Shown in pieces: positions 32,351-44,270 of a stretch of DNA of 64,000 nucleotides (within the stretch, counting starts at the first letter, position 1; every line of letters starts with the position of its first letter). The notes under the pieces were generated by a model. That model had not been told where the DNA came from. It made no database searches and saw only the letters and a program-made list of their open reading frames with translations. The position numbers were made by a program, and so were the translations under genes. Source of the stretch: Channallabes apus (lineage: Eukaryota; Chordata; Actinopteri; Siluriformes; Clariidae); the NCBI GenBank assembly GCA_030522415.1, contig CM060112.1:2973001-3037000 (forward strand). Reading direction: 5' to 3'.

Positions 32351-33235
32351 ATGTCGGTTGTGATTCTGCCTCTGAGTGCAGGTGAGGAGACATTGGAGCT
32401 GCACTCGGTGGATTTGGAGTTGGAGGCCGTGGAGAAGCTGCGGAAAGCCATGCTGGAATCGTCACGGACCGACGCTCACCTGTCCCAGGTAAATTCTCGG
32501 CGTGACACAATCTCTCCGACAACCTCAACCCCGCGTGTTTCTCTGCCCAGGTCCAACACACCAAGGACGCAGTCCGCCCAGTTTTCCTACATCCCGGCGC
32601 CGGGATACCACGGACCCTGAATACAGCAGCAGCGGAAGAAGCACGCCAAGCCCCGGGCGAGGACCTCTCCCCCTCCGCCACCACCCGTCTTCCACATCTC
32701 GCCCCGAAACCGCTTCGCTCCTCTCCGCGAGACGGCACACGACGTCCTGGTCATCGGAGACTCCATCGTTCGTCACGTGCGTGCGACCACGGCTAAAGGT
32801 AAGGTGCACACACGCTGTTTACCTGGTGCACGTGTTCTTGATGTTGCTGCACAGGTGCCTGCTGCCCTGAGGAAGAACATTGGAGCTGTGGTTCTTCATG
32901 CCGGCACGAACGACACCAGGCTGAGGCAGACGGAGATCCTAAAGAAGGACTTCAGGAGCCTGGTCGAGAAGGTCCGCAGCACATCACCCACGACAAGGAT
33001 CATCGTATCTGGACCGCTTCCCACATTTCAGCGAGGAATCGAGAAGTACAGTAGATTATTTGCCTTTAATGAATGGTTACAATCTTGGTGTCAACAACAG
33101 AAATTACGCTTTGTTGATAACTGGAATGTTTTCTGGGAGCGTCCTAGGCTCTATCACACCGATGGCCTACACCCTAGCAGAGCTGGAGCAGCGGTCCTCT
33201 CTGACAACATCTCCAGAACACTACGAACCATCTGA
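32351..33235 (+). pseudogene. L2 ORF1 with SGNH-type esterase domain, one nonsense codon
   Basis: From ATG at 32351 (MSVVILPLSAGEETLELHS) the frame is open except for a TGA at 32618-32620, probably a former tryptophan codon. An N-terminal acidic/helical segment is followed by a proline-rich linker (TSPPPPPVFHISP). The esterase domain has VLVIGDSIVRHV (nucleophile Ser block), LHAGTNDTRLRQ (GxND block) and DGLHPSRAG (Asp-His block), so the catalytic set is complete. Esterase-type ORF1 is established for CR1/L2 elements, where it is thought to act with RNA or lipid; its role here is inference. ORF1 ends ATC TGA CTG with the frame open beyond. Confidence 0.85.
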
Positions 33236-34688
33236 CTGGCGGTAAGTCATACTGTAGATTCCAAACATATTAGCCACATCACAACTCACCGTAGTGATAG
33301 ACGCACACACATAGCTTGTCCTATAGAAACTGTGTCTGTTCCCCGAATACTGAGAAAAAAGAATAAATTTGTTAAATTTGCCCGAAACAATCTGATAACC
33401 ATAAAAAGGCAAAATAAGTAGTCAAAATCCACCTCTAAAGTTTGGACTACTCAACATTAGATCCCTTGCGCCTAAAGCACTTATTGTTAATGAAATTATC
33501 TCAGATTATTGCCTTGACGCACTCTGTCTCACTGAAACCTGGCTTAAACCAAATGAATATTTTGGTCTGAATGAGTCTACTCCGTCAGGATATTTCTATA
33601 AGCACGAGCCCCGTCTAATTGGTCGCGGTGGTGGTGTCGCCACTATCTACAATGATGTACTCACTGTTACCCAGAAAATAAGGCCCAGGTTTAATTCATT
33701 TGAAGTGCTTATCATTAATGTTGCACTAAATGAAATACGTAATAAACCCTTGCTATATTTTACCCTGGCCACCGTGTACAGACCCCCGGGGCCATATGGC
33801 GATTTTCTTAAAGAATTTGGACATCTAGACCTATTGGTTAACTCTGACAAAGTGTTGATAGTAGGAGACTTTAACACTCATGTAGATGATGCTAACAACG
33901 CTTTAGCACTCACATTTATGGATTTACTAAATTCCTTTGGGGTGAAACAAAATATAATTGGAGCAACTCACCGCTTTAATCATACGCTAGATTTAATTAT
34001 ATCCCATGGTATAGATGTCTCTAATATAGAGATCATACCTCAAAGTGATGATATCACAGATCATCACCTCCTGACATATACTCTACCCGTAGAACAGATT
34101 AGCTGTGTCTCCCCACGTTATCAATCTGTTAGAAATATGAATCCCACTACTAAAGACAGATTCAAGTAATCTGCCGGATCTGTCCCAATTTCTTATTAGA
34201 CCCCTAAATGCAGATGATCTAGATGAAGTGACTAGCACATGGGCACTATTCTTACCAGTACATTAGACACTGTTGCTCCCTCAATAAACAAGCTTCAGTT
34301 AATCCAAAATGCAGCCGCCAGGGTTCTCACTAGATCCAGAAAATATGATCATATAACCCCAATATTATCATCCCTGCACTGGCTACCTGTTCAGTTTAGA
34401 ATAAATTACAAAATAGTATTACTTACATACAAGGCCTTAAATGGTTTAGCTCCCACATACCTAACCAGTCTTCTGATACGCTACAATCCACCACGCGCCT
34501 TAAGATCACAAAACTCCGGACTTCTGGTAGTTCACAGAATTTCAAAATTTACAAAAGGGGGCGGGGCTTTTTCATATTTAGCTCCAAAGCTTTGGAATAG
34601 CCTTCCAGACAGTGTTCGGGGAGCAGACACGATTTCTCAGTTCAAAAGTAGACTCAAGACGCATCTTTTTAATCTGGCATACACATAA
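33236..34688 (+). pseudogene. L2 ORF2: endonuclease fused by deletion to C-terminal domain
   Basis: After the ORF1 TGA the same frame continues open for about 60 codons (through PIETVSVPR) to a TAG near 33420, with a frame change to the endonuclease at about 33405-33420. The endonuclease shows FGLLNIRSLAPKALIVNEII, LTETWLKPNE, GRGGGVATIYND, YRPPGPYGDF, VGDFNTHVD and DHHLLTY, ending at 34169. A second frame carries TLDTVAPS joined directly to INKLQLIQNAAARVL, so everything between, including the whole polymerase, is gone. The C-terminal domain is otherwise intact to the stop at 34688. Confidence 0.85.
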
Positions 34689-35400
34689 CTCATCCCAGTA
34701 CTCATACTCCAGTACACCTATACCGAATGGCAACTACGCTAATTCTCCCCATCTGTTCTGTATTTCTCTACCCATCCCGAGGCATCGGGAGATTTTGCCA
34801 GCTTCAGTAGACAAAGGCCGACCCTGCGAGGTTCCTGAGGCATCCAGAGAAGGAGCAGCTCCAGCTGGATTCAGCTTTATGATGGTTGGAGCTACACATG
34901 CTGCTCCTGTGCTTCCAGTGATCCAGACCTCATCTGCCCTCTGCACCTACTGACTCGTCCCTATGCTGAACTGGTCTTCATGTCAATTTAAATAATTTCT
35001 GTCATATTGAATTTTCACCTGCACAACACACAAGATGTTATATCATTTCTATCTGTTATCGCCCAAATGAGGATGGGTTCCCTGTTGAGTCTGGTTCCTC
35101 TCAAGGTTTCTTCCTAATGACATCTCAGGGAGTTTTTCCTTGCCACCGTCGCCGTCACCCTTGGCTTGCTCATCAGAGACATTTCATTCATTCGTCTCAT
35201 TATTATTATCTGCACATTTTTCTCACACATACACACTTCCAATTATTTTCTTTTCTATAATTATTATTATTATTATTTTTTTTATTATTACTATTATTTT
35301 TTTTTGTTATTGTTGTTAAATTTCTTTAATTTTTGTGAAGCTGCTTTGAGACAATGACCATTGTTAAAAGCGCTATATAAATAAAATTGAATTGAATTGA

Positions 35401-36015
35401 ATGAACACTGCTTTAATATAAAATGTGCCAGCTTTATTTAATGATAAGAAACAGAAGGAATGAGTGAAGAGAACAGAGTCCAGGTACAAAAACCCATTGG
35501 TGTCAGTGAGGTATCATCTTGCCGCTTAAGCAGCGAGAAAAACATCATCCTGAATCAATATAGAGTTCTAGAGCAGAGCTCAGGCATCCTGCTGATGCAG
35601 AACCTGCAGTCAGAAATAAACCGTGGAGTTTGGTATAACGTGAGGCAAAGTGCTGATCAGCTCTCCTCCATGTTCCAATATACTCAGCACACATTAAATG
35701 AAATGTATCCAAAATAGGAAGAAAAAAAACGTAATTCCAATGAATAACTTATTCAGTAATCCACTTAATCCGGGGAATTAAATCCTCCAAAATTCAACAG
35801 ACCAACTTACAGTGTGTTACAGCATATTATCATAATTTCTGATTGGACGTGGTGAAGTTTTGTGCCTGGTGGGAGAGAGATAAAGTAAGAAATGGAGGGG
35901 AGGGGGGGAGGTTAGAGGAACAACTGTTTAGAGCTGCTATAAATGAAAAGTTGTTCCGGCTGAGGAGACGACCAGTGAGAGCTTTGGTTATACACATTAT
36001 ATAATGTGAGGTACT
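35401..36015. other. Spacer plus dispersed repeat copy
   Basis: An 85-residue frame at 35460-35717 (MSEENRVQVQKPIGVSEVSS start) has no domain I recognise; it may be chance. From about 35740 to 35950 lies a copy of the repeat also present at 36225-36440 (CCACTTAATCC, GACCAACTTACAGTGTGTTA, GAGGAACAACTGTTTA). Confidence 0.4.
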
Positions 36016-36120
36016 GTAGTCCTAGACTTACAATCATTCAAGGCGTGTAAGACTTATGGACAAATCTGATTTACGAACATGCTCTTGGAACGAAACTTGT
36101 TCATAAGTCAAGGACTACCT
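36016..36120. mobile_element. Small palindromic MITE
   Basis: The left end GTAGTCCTAGACTTAC and the right end, whose reverse complement reads AGGTAGTCCTTGACTTATGA, form inverted termini around a partly palindromic core. The sequence matches a widespread vertebrate MITE type (words like GTCCTCGACTTACGAAC). Superfamily not assigned. Confidence 0.6.
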
Positions 36121-36224
36121 GAATATTGTCTTTTTCAGTGTATAAGTGGCTTATTATTTCTACAATTCTACAAGTTGTTCTTAATTTGGAATAAATCATA
36201 AGAAAATTCAGCATAAATACAATT

Positions 36225-36440
36225 TAATTCAGCCATATGTTCAGTAATCCGGTAATCCACTTAATCCAAGGAATTAACTTCTACAGAATACAACAGACCA
36301 ATTTACAGTGTGTTATAACACATTGTAATAATTTATTCCACAATTCTGCTTAATTGGTTAAAGACTGATTGGTCAGAAAGTGTTATAGAGAGCGATAGAG
36401 AAGTTTTAAAGGAACAACTGTTTAAACTAATAACATGAAA
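36225..36440. repeat. Dispersed repeat, second local copy
   Basis: It aligns with 35740-35950 in the same orientation: CAGTAATCCGGTAATCCACT, AACAGACCAATTTACAGTGT, GATTGGTCAGAAAGTGTTAT, GGAACAACTGTTTA. Confidence 0.7.
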
Positions 36441-37739
36441 TGTAGCTAGGATATGGATAAAAACTATGGTATAATATTTATATATACCATAATAAATAAA
36501 TAATTGTAATAAACTGTTTCTTAATTCTTCTTTCTGACAAAGGACTGACAAACCTGACATAATAAAACAATTCCGCCAGACTTTCTTCAGTACGGTTCGC
36601 TGTGACACCAAAATTTGTTTCCCACTTGATACAAGAACTTTTTATTGGGGGGGGGGACTTTGTGGGGGGGGGGGGGGGGGTTCAAAGTCAGCTCGTTCCG
36701 AAAAAAGCACCTCATCACAGCGAGAGGAAAACATGCCGTTACGGTATCCATGGATACGGGACAACAGAAGCACACGGAGTGAGGAGCATGAGTGTGAAGA
36801 GAACACCTCAAACTGCTACAGGTGCTGGAGTTTCATTTCCATTCTCCACAGAAGATCCAGCCATGTGTTTGTGTTCTAATGAAACAGGAAGTCTGATCTG
36901 CGAGGATGGGAATGGTTTCTGTCTCAGCTTGATTACAACAGAAGCTGATTTTACTAATTAGATCTATGGAGGATAGTGTCTTTTAGATCATCAGCCAAAT
37001 TACACATTTGGTCATTTTCTTTTATGAATATGCAATTTGGTGTGATTCTACCTTAATGTAAAGAAAAAGACATGGGCGGGGCTAATGAAAATGAGTAATT
37101 TAGCACCTGGAGATAGATTTACTGTAGACTGGAGGTCATTTTGGAGACATGGTGGATGCTTCATGTGACGACGTGTGTACCAGTTGTTGATTAAGTGGGT
37201 GAGAGAGTGAGTGAGAGAGAGAGAGAGAGAGAGAGAGTGAGTGAGAGTGTGAGAGAGAGAGTCTGTAACCTGTAGATTTTAGTTTATGCATGATTCAGAC
37301 TTTTCCTTGAGTTCTTCATTTGATTACTTTCAGATCCTGGTGTATGCCTACTCACTTTCCTTGGTGTCATACTGTGTTTGTCACCACCTCCTCCATATCC
37401 CCTTTAACTTAACACAGAAAACTAAACGTGTATAAGCATACTGTGATCTTGAAAATAATGTTCCCATCCTTCCCTTATAAAACATGCCGTCCTGAACTGA
37501 ACAACATAAAGATGATTATTATATCTTAATCCTCGTCAATTTGGAAGGCAAGCCATCGCATATTTATTACATATATTATTATTATCCTACAAAGAAAAAA
37601 TAAACCTTGGCAGTTTTAAGCAGTATAAGAAGGGGGCAACACTACTTGTACCCATGGACAAGGTTGTTGAGGGGGGCTGGGGGGCAGGGCTAGGGTGCAC
37701 CCTGGATGCTAATTTCTACGCCAAGGACCCTGTAAAGTT
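36441..37739. other. Spacer with poly-G and GA tracts
   Basis: Poly-G runs lie at 36649-36658 and 36665-36680 and a (GA)n/(GAGT)n tract at about 37200-37262. Open frames across the poly-G (36602-36961) are composition artefacts. Confidence 0.45.
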
Positions 37740-38470
37740 CATTTAAAATAAGTTGTAGGTGAACTTCCACTGCTATTCTGATGACAGAAAGATATCAGTT
37801 TCAGCAATAAAGACAAGTGAAGCACATCACCTTAATCAATGTGGAAAAACATTACATGCTGGATGCCAATCAGCCATACTTTTAATGTTAGCACAGGCAG
37901 CTACTGTAGATGTTAGTAACAGAATGTAATCAATAAGATGAAAAACTTACTGTTAATTTTGACTGCAATCATTCAATCTCTGTAAAGCTCATTAAGATAA
38001 TATTATGTTATCGAAAACCATGAAAAAGCTCCAGTTGGCCCAGAATGCAGCAGCCAGACTAAATACCTGAGATGATTTAATGCCATGACCCTTATCTTAT
38101 GCACAGTAACATTACCTCCCAGTAAAAGTTTTACATTGATTATAAAATATTATTAATAAATCACTTAAAATCACTAAATGATTCTGTCCCATGTGACCTG
38201 AGTAAAATTTGTTCTTTTATGATCCACTATACATATATGTTCTTCAATTAAAGATGCAGGCTCTTTGTTAGTACCTACAGTATACAGTAGTACAATAATG
38301 AAGACTACACCTCAGGGGGCAGGCATTTCTCCTTTTTTATACTTTTTTATACTTTTATACTCCAGCACTCCAGCTATGGAACAACCTTCTAGTTAGTTTT
38401 CAGGTATAGGTTAAAAACACATTTGTCTGGTCAGGCTGTGAAGCATTTTCATCATACGAGTGAACGCGCC
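37740..38470 (+). pseudogene. Old L2-type LINE remnant
   Basis: The plus strand has, in order, CTTCCACTGCTATTCTGATG (decayed CYADD box), AAAAGCTCCAGTTGGCCCAG followed by AATGCAGCAGCCAG (KLQLAQNAAA), TTACCTCCCAGTAAAAGT (LPVKV) and CAGCTATGGAACAACCTTC (LWNNLP). That is the order of the RT end and C-terminal domain of L2 elements. Many stops and frameshifts mark it as ancient. Confidence 0.7.
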
Positions 38471-38554
38471 AAGTCAAACCAAACACCAGTTAAGTTGGGA
38501 ATGTATCCAGGAATGCAAGTTTTTTTTGCATTTTGTGCAAAATTTAGTGAAGAC

Positions 38555-38860
38555 ATACTGTAGCACCATGGGTCCCGAGAATGTTAGCAAGGATGGTGCC
38601 AAGAAGAAAATGTGTCGGTTTCAGTTTGATTTTTAAAGCCAAGAAGAATCATAAATGCTTTGATTGGTTTAATATGCCAAAATTTGATTATAGTGTTGGA
38701 AACTGGTAATATTGGTAACATTTATTGGGTGGCGGGAATGGATTAGCTGCATTTACATTATTTTCTATGGGAAAATGTGTTGCGCAAAAAAACAAAAATT
38801 CTTAAGAACTCACCTTTGAAATGGATTAAATTCGTATGTTACCGAGTTACCACTGTCGAG
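38555..38860 (+). mobile_element. Possible pogo/Tigger-like remnant
   Basis: ATGGGTCCCGAGAATGTTAG at about 38568 starts MGPENVSKDGAKKKM, similar to the N-terminus of Tigger-type transposases. The frame stops soon after. The flank reads AATTCGTATGTTACCGAGTT near 38828-38847. Weak assignment. Confidence 0.35.
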
Positions 38861-39834
38861 TTTATACACACAAACAATGCAATTTGTAGCAAAAATAAAT
38901 GTTTGATTTTCCGCGTAACAAATTGTCTATGTTAAAAGAACACTCTTCCTTTGTCTTGTAGCAGTAGAAATTTAGAGACATGTTTTATAAATTTTTTTAG
39001 CATAAATTTTAGTATTTTGTGACAATGTAATGCTAACATACAGCACCGTTTTCCCCGTCATGCTAAAACACTGGTGGGCACAAACTTTTGCATAAGGAAA
39101 CTTATAATAGGGATATGATTATAGTCATGATGTCTGAAAGTTCGACCACTGTATGTCAGAGCCGTGTCATGCCGCATGCATGCAGAACTTTAAATGCCAT
39201 TGGTTTAAAGGTCAAATCATGTTTTATTACTTGGTGTTGTCTGAACCCGAGTCTGTTTTTATTCAGAAGTCTGCGACTGAGTCGGCTTCTTAATTACAGT
39301 TGACATAGCCTATTTAATCCCATTCTAATTAATATGGGCCCAGGCAGTATGTAGGATCACAGGGAGAGCGAGGCCGTGGAAATGAGACGGGAGTTTTATT
39401 GAGGGACGGGGTGGGGCGGTCTCAGAGCTGAAGGGACAAAGAGAGTGTCTGTGTCTCTGGGACAAAAGAGACGCATTGTAATACAGGATATCTAGACAGA
39501 TTAATGGCTGCTTTCACAATTATTAGAATTATTTTTTTCGTACCACAGCAACTTTCTAACCATTATCATTTTTAATAATCTACTAAAAAAAATTCAGGTT
39601 TAACATTATATACATTTTTCATTAAATTAAACGAAGTGGACCATCTGCTAAATGTAGTTAGTTAGTTCCTGTTCTAATTTACAGAATGGTTATGTATTCT
39701 GACAAACAGATACCCTTCCCTTAAGTACTAAAGGACAAAATAAAGCGGGACGTCATATTAGTGTTTCAGATTAGACTTAGTTCTCATTATTAGTCATTCA
39801 TTAAATTAAACACCTAGACAAGTAGATATGGATG
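38861..39834. other. Unassigned spacer
   Basis: A short Tc1-MITE-like end (GGGCACAAACTTTTGCATAA) lies at 39075-39094. Nothing else recognised. Confidence 0.4.
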
Positions 39835-40020
39835 GACAGATAGACAGACAGACAGACAGATAGACAGATAGATAGATAGATAGATAGATAGACAGATAGA
39901 TAGACAGACATATGAAATGACAGACAGACAGACAGACAGGTGTACAGACAGACAGGTGTACAGAGAGACAGGTGAACAGACAGACAGGTGTACAGACAGA
40001 CAGGTGTACAGACAGACAGG
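39835..40020 (+). repeat. (GATA/GACA)n compound microsatellite
   Basis: GACA and GATA tetranucleotides to about 39910, then GACAGACAGGTGTACA-type 16-bp units up to 40020. Confidence 0.95.
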
Positions 40021-40385
40021 AATGACTACAGCATTAGTTTAATTGTAAAGAACTCGTATCCAGTTTTGAGCACCTTTACTCTGGAGCATTGAAATTTTTA
40101 CAGGCAAAAAGAAGAAAACAACAATGCAATATGTCCTTACAGAAAAAAAACACTTTATAACCATCACAATCTTGTGTAATGTGAAAGTCCCTGAGGATCG
40201 ACACGGCAGAAGCAAAACAACTCCAACACACACATTTACATGCATTACAAAAGATCAAAGTTTAAAAGCTGTGATTCCTCCACTCTTCCCTCTCGCAGAT
40301 ACGACCGTGTGGGGGAATGAGAATAAAGTGCTAAGGTGATCAAAGGGAGGCAGGTAGAAAGAGAAGGATAGAATGCTGCTGAAGC

Positions 40386-40386
<1 letters not shown>

Positions 40387-40438
<52 letters not shown>
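40387..40438 (+). repeat. (GA)n microsatellite
   Basis: About 26 uninterrupted GA units. Confidence 0.95.
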
Positions 40439-40442
<4 letters not shown>

Positions 40443-40912
40443 ACCTGAGCATGCAAAAAAGTGTATAAAATGAGACTCTGCTTCCAGAACCACATTACTG
40501 AGAGTGGAGTGAATAAATAGTGTAAAAAGTCTAACAGTGCTCTATTACTTCACTCTATTATGTAAGAGAATAACAGCTTTTCTTATGAGCTACGTACTAC
40601 TACTTTTTTTCCCCAGCAAGATATAAAGGCCACTGCAACATGTATCACACAGGAAGCTATCAGAAGATTAATGCACTCTTGTGAAGCATCTTGTCCTTCC
40701 TCTTAATGATGAAAACCTTAAGGACATCCACAAAACTGGCAGAAAATCCACATCACGTCCTCCAGCAAAGCTCTTATCATCAGAAGTCGATCTCTTTAAA
40801 TAAATGACCGCTATCTCTACAGCCTGGCATTCGGCCCAGAAAGCAAATGTAAGATTCTGGAAAAATCTGGAATTTTGTGTTGCAGATTTGAGGAAATCCA
40901 GAACCCTGTCCA
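40439..40912. other. Unassigned spacer left of the satellite
   Basis: No recognised gene. A plus-strand frame of about 43 codons at 40672-40805 and a minus-strand frame at 40668-40913 have no domain. Confidence 0.35.
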
Positions 40913-43900
40913 ACAGGTGACATCCCTACGGATCTAATATGGGGTGGACATCATGTGATATCCGACAGGTAGTGTCCATGCTAGTCTACTGTAGTATGAG
41001 GTGGGCTAGATATAACATCCTACAGGTAGCGTCCATGATAGTCTAGTATGGGGTGGGCTAGATATAATATCCTACAGGTAGCGTCCATTATAGTCCAGTA
41101 TGAGGTGGGCTAGATATAACATCCTACAGGTAGCGTCCATTATAGTCCAGTATGAGGTGGGCTAGAAATAACATCCTACAGGTAGCGTCCATGATAGTCC
41201 AGTATGAGGTGGGTTAGAAATAACATCCTACAGGTAGCGTCCATGATAGTCCAGTATGAGGTGGGCTTGATATAACATCCTACAGGTAACGTACATGATA
41301 GTCCAGTATGAGGTGGGCTAGAAATAACATCCTACAGGTAGCGTCCATGATAGTCCAGTATGAGGTGGGCTAGAAATAACATCCTACAGGTAACGTACAT
41401 GATAGTCCAGTATGAGGTGGGCTAGAAATAACATCCTACAGGTAACGTACATGATAGTCCAGTATGAGGTGGGCTAGAAATAACATCCTACAGGTAGCGT
41501 CCATGATAGTCCAGTATGAGGTGGGCTAGAAATAACATCCTACAGGTAACGTACATGATAGTCCAGTATGGGGTGGGCTAGAAATAACATCCTACAGGTA
41601 GCGTCCATGATAGTCTAGTATGAGGTGGGCTTGATATAACATCCTACAGGTAACGTCCATGATAGTCCAGTATGAGGTGGGCTTGATATAACATCCTACA
41701 GGTAACGTACATGATAGTCCAGTATGAGGTGGGCTAGATATAACATCCTACAGGTAGCGTCCATGATAGTCCAGTATGAGGTGGGCTAGATATAACATCC
41801 TACAGGTAGAGTCCATGATAGTCCAGTATGGGGTGGGCTAGAAATAACATCCTACAGGTAGCGTCCATGATAGTCCAGTATGAGGTGGGCTAGAAATAAC
41901 ATCCTACAGGTAGCGTCCATGATAGTCCAGTATGAGGTGGGCTAGAAATAACATCCTACAGGTAGCGTCCATGATAATCTAGTATGAGGTGGGCTAGAAA
42001 TAACATCCTACAGGTAACGTCCATGATAGTCTAGTATGGGGTGAGTTAGAAATAACATCCTACAGGTAGAGTCCATGATAGTCCAGTATGAGGTGGGCTA
42101 GATATAACATCCTACAGGTAGAGTCCATGATAGTCCAGTATGAGGTGGGCTAGAAATAACATCCTACAGGTAGAGTCCATGATAGTCCAGTATGAGGTGG
42201 GCTAGAAATAACATCCTACAGGTAACGTCCATGATAGTCTAGTATGGGGTGGGTTAGAAATAACATCCTACAGGTAGCGTCCATGATAGTCCAGTATGAG
42301 GTGGGCTAGAAATAACATCCTACAGGTAACGTCCATGATAGTCTAGTATGGGGTGGGCTAGATATAACATCCTACAGGTAGCGTCCATGATAGTCCAGTA
42401 TGAGGTGGGCTAGATATAACATCCTACAGGTAACGTCCATGATAGTCTAGTATGGGGTGGGTTAGAAATAACATCCTACAGGTAGCGTCCATGATAGTCC
42501 AGTATGAGGTGGGCTAGAAATAACATCCTACAGGTAGCGTCCATGATAGTCCAGTATGAGGTGGGCTAGAAATAACATCCTACAGGTAACGTCCATGATA
42601 GTCCAGTATGGGGTGGGCTAGATATAACATCCTACAGGTAGCGTCCATGATAGTCCAGTATGAGGTGGGCTAGATATAACATCCTACAGGTAGAGTCCAT
42701 GATAGTCCAGTATGGGGTGGGCTAGAAATAACATCCTACAGGTAGCGTCCATGATAGTCCAGTATGAGGTGGGCTAGAAATAACATCCTACAGGTAGCGT
42801 CCATGATAGTCCAGTATGAGGTGGGCTAGAAATAACATCCTACAGGTAGCGTCCATGATAATCTAGTATGAGGTGGGCTAGAAATAACATCCTACAGGTA
42901 ACGTCCATGATAGTCTAGTATGGGGTGAGTTAGAAATAACATCCTACAGGTAGAGTCCATGATAGTCCAGTATGAGGTGGGCTAGATATAACATCCTACA
43001 GGTAGAGTCCATGATAGTCCAGTATGAGGTGGGCTAGAAATAACATCCTACAGGTAACGTCCATGATAGTCCAGTATGGGGTGGGCTAGATATAACATCC
43101 TACAGGTAACGTCCATGATAGTCTAGTATGGGGTGGGTTAGAAATAACATCCTACAGGTAGCGTCCATGATAGTCCAGTATGAGGTGGGCTAGAAATAAC
43201 ATCCTACAGGTAACGTCCATGATAGTCTAGTATGGGGTGGGCTAGATATAACATCCTACAGGTAGCGTCCATGATAGTCCAGTATGAGGTGGGCTAGATA
43301 TAACATCCTACAGGTAACGTCCATGATAGTCTAGTATGGGGTGGGCTAGATATAACATCCTACAGGTAACGTCCATGATAGTCCAGTATGAGGTGGGCTA
43401 GATATAACATCCTACAGGTAGAGTCCATGATAGTCCAGTATGAGGTGGGCTAGATATAACATCCTACAGGTAGCGTCCATGATAGTCTAGTATGGGGTGA
43501 GTTAGAAATAACATCCTACAGGTAGCATCCATGATAGTCCAGTATGAGGTGGGCTAGATATAACATCCTACAGGTAACGTCCATGATAGTCCAGTATGAG
43601 GTGGGCTAGATATAACATCCTACAGGTAACGTCCATGATAGTCCAGTATGAGGTGGGCTAGATATAACATCCTACAGGTAGAGTCCATGATAGTCCAGTA
43701 TGAGGTGGGCTAGATATAACATCCTACAGGTAGAGTCCATGATAGTCCAGTATGAGGTGGGCTAGATATAACATCCTACAGGTAGCGTCCATGATAGTCT
43801 AGTATGGGGTGAGTTAGAAATAACATCCTACAGGTAGCATCCATGATAGTCCAGTATGAGGTGGGCTAGATATAACATCCTACAGGTAACGTCCATGATA

Positions 43901-44270
43901 GTCCAGTATGAGGTGGGCTAGATATAACATCCTACAGGTAACGTCCATGATAGTCCAGTATGAGGTGGGCTAGATATAACATCCTACAGGTAGAGTCCAT
44001 GATAGTCCAGTATGAGGTGGGCTAGATATAACATCCTACAGGTAGCGTCCATGATAGTCCAGTATGGGGTGGGCTAGATATAACATCCTACAGGTAGCGT
44101 CCATGATAGTCCAGTATGGGGTGGGCTAGAAATAACATCCTACAGGTAGCGTCCATGATAGTCCAGTATGAGGTGGGCTAGATATAACATCCTACAGGTA
44201 GCGTCCATGATAGTCCAGTATGGGGTGGGCTAGAAATAACATCCTACTGTAATGTCCTTGTTAGTCCAGT
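40913..44270 (+). repeat. 52-bp satellite array, about 62 clean monomers
   Basis: The monomer starts GTAGCGTCCATGATAGTCCA and continues through GTATGAGGTGGGCTAGATAT to AACATCCTACAG. Monomer starts fall exactly on 52-bp phase from 41026 to the last one at 44249 (one base short at the edge), checked at 41962 and 43522. Variation is confined to about eight positions, for example GCG/ACG/GAG after GTA, TCCAG/TCTAG, GAGG/GGGG and GATA/GAAA. Edge monomers at 40913-41020 and 44245-44270 are more diverged, as in arrays homogenised by unequal exchange. There is no coding capacity. Confidence 0.97.

Larger units (their letters stand above)
32090..35400 (+). mobile_element. L2-clade LINE, internally deleted copy C
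   Basis: It has a 5' leader from about 32090, ORF1, the endonuclease part of ORF2, then a jump near 34272 to the C-terminal domain, and a complete 3' UTR. The UTR has the TTCCCTGTTGAGTCTGGTTC block near 35070 and ends AAGCGCTATATAAATAAAAT followed by TGAAT repeats to 35400. The reverse transcriptase is missing. From 34276 to 34740 it is almost identical to copy D (61748-62210), so the two diverged recently. ORF1 differs from that of copies A and E and lacks their N-terminal cysteines, so this is another L2 lineage. Confidence 0.9.

Noticed and set aside
32310..32870. Three overlapping frames of 94-142 codons on both strands
   Set aside because: They are shadows of the GC-rich ORF1 of L2 copy C; the real frame is 32351-33235.
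36602..36961. 119-codon glycine-rich frame
   Set aside because: It depends on reading through two poly-G runs.
40913..44270. CRISPR-like array of regularly spaced repeats
   Set aside because: There are no unique spacers: the whole 52-bp unit repeats head to tail, and the context is vertebrate.
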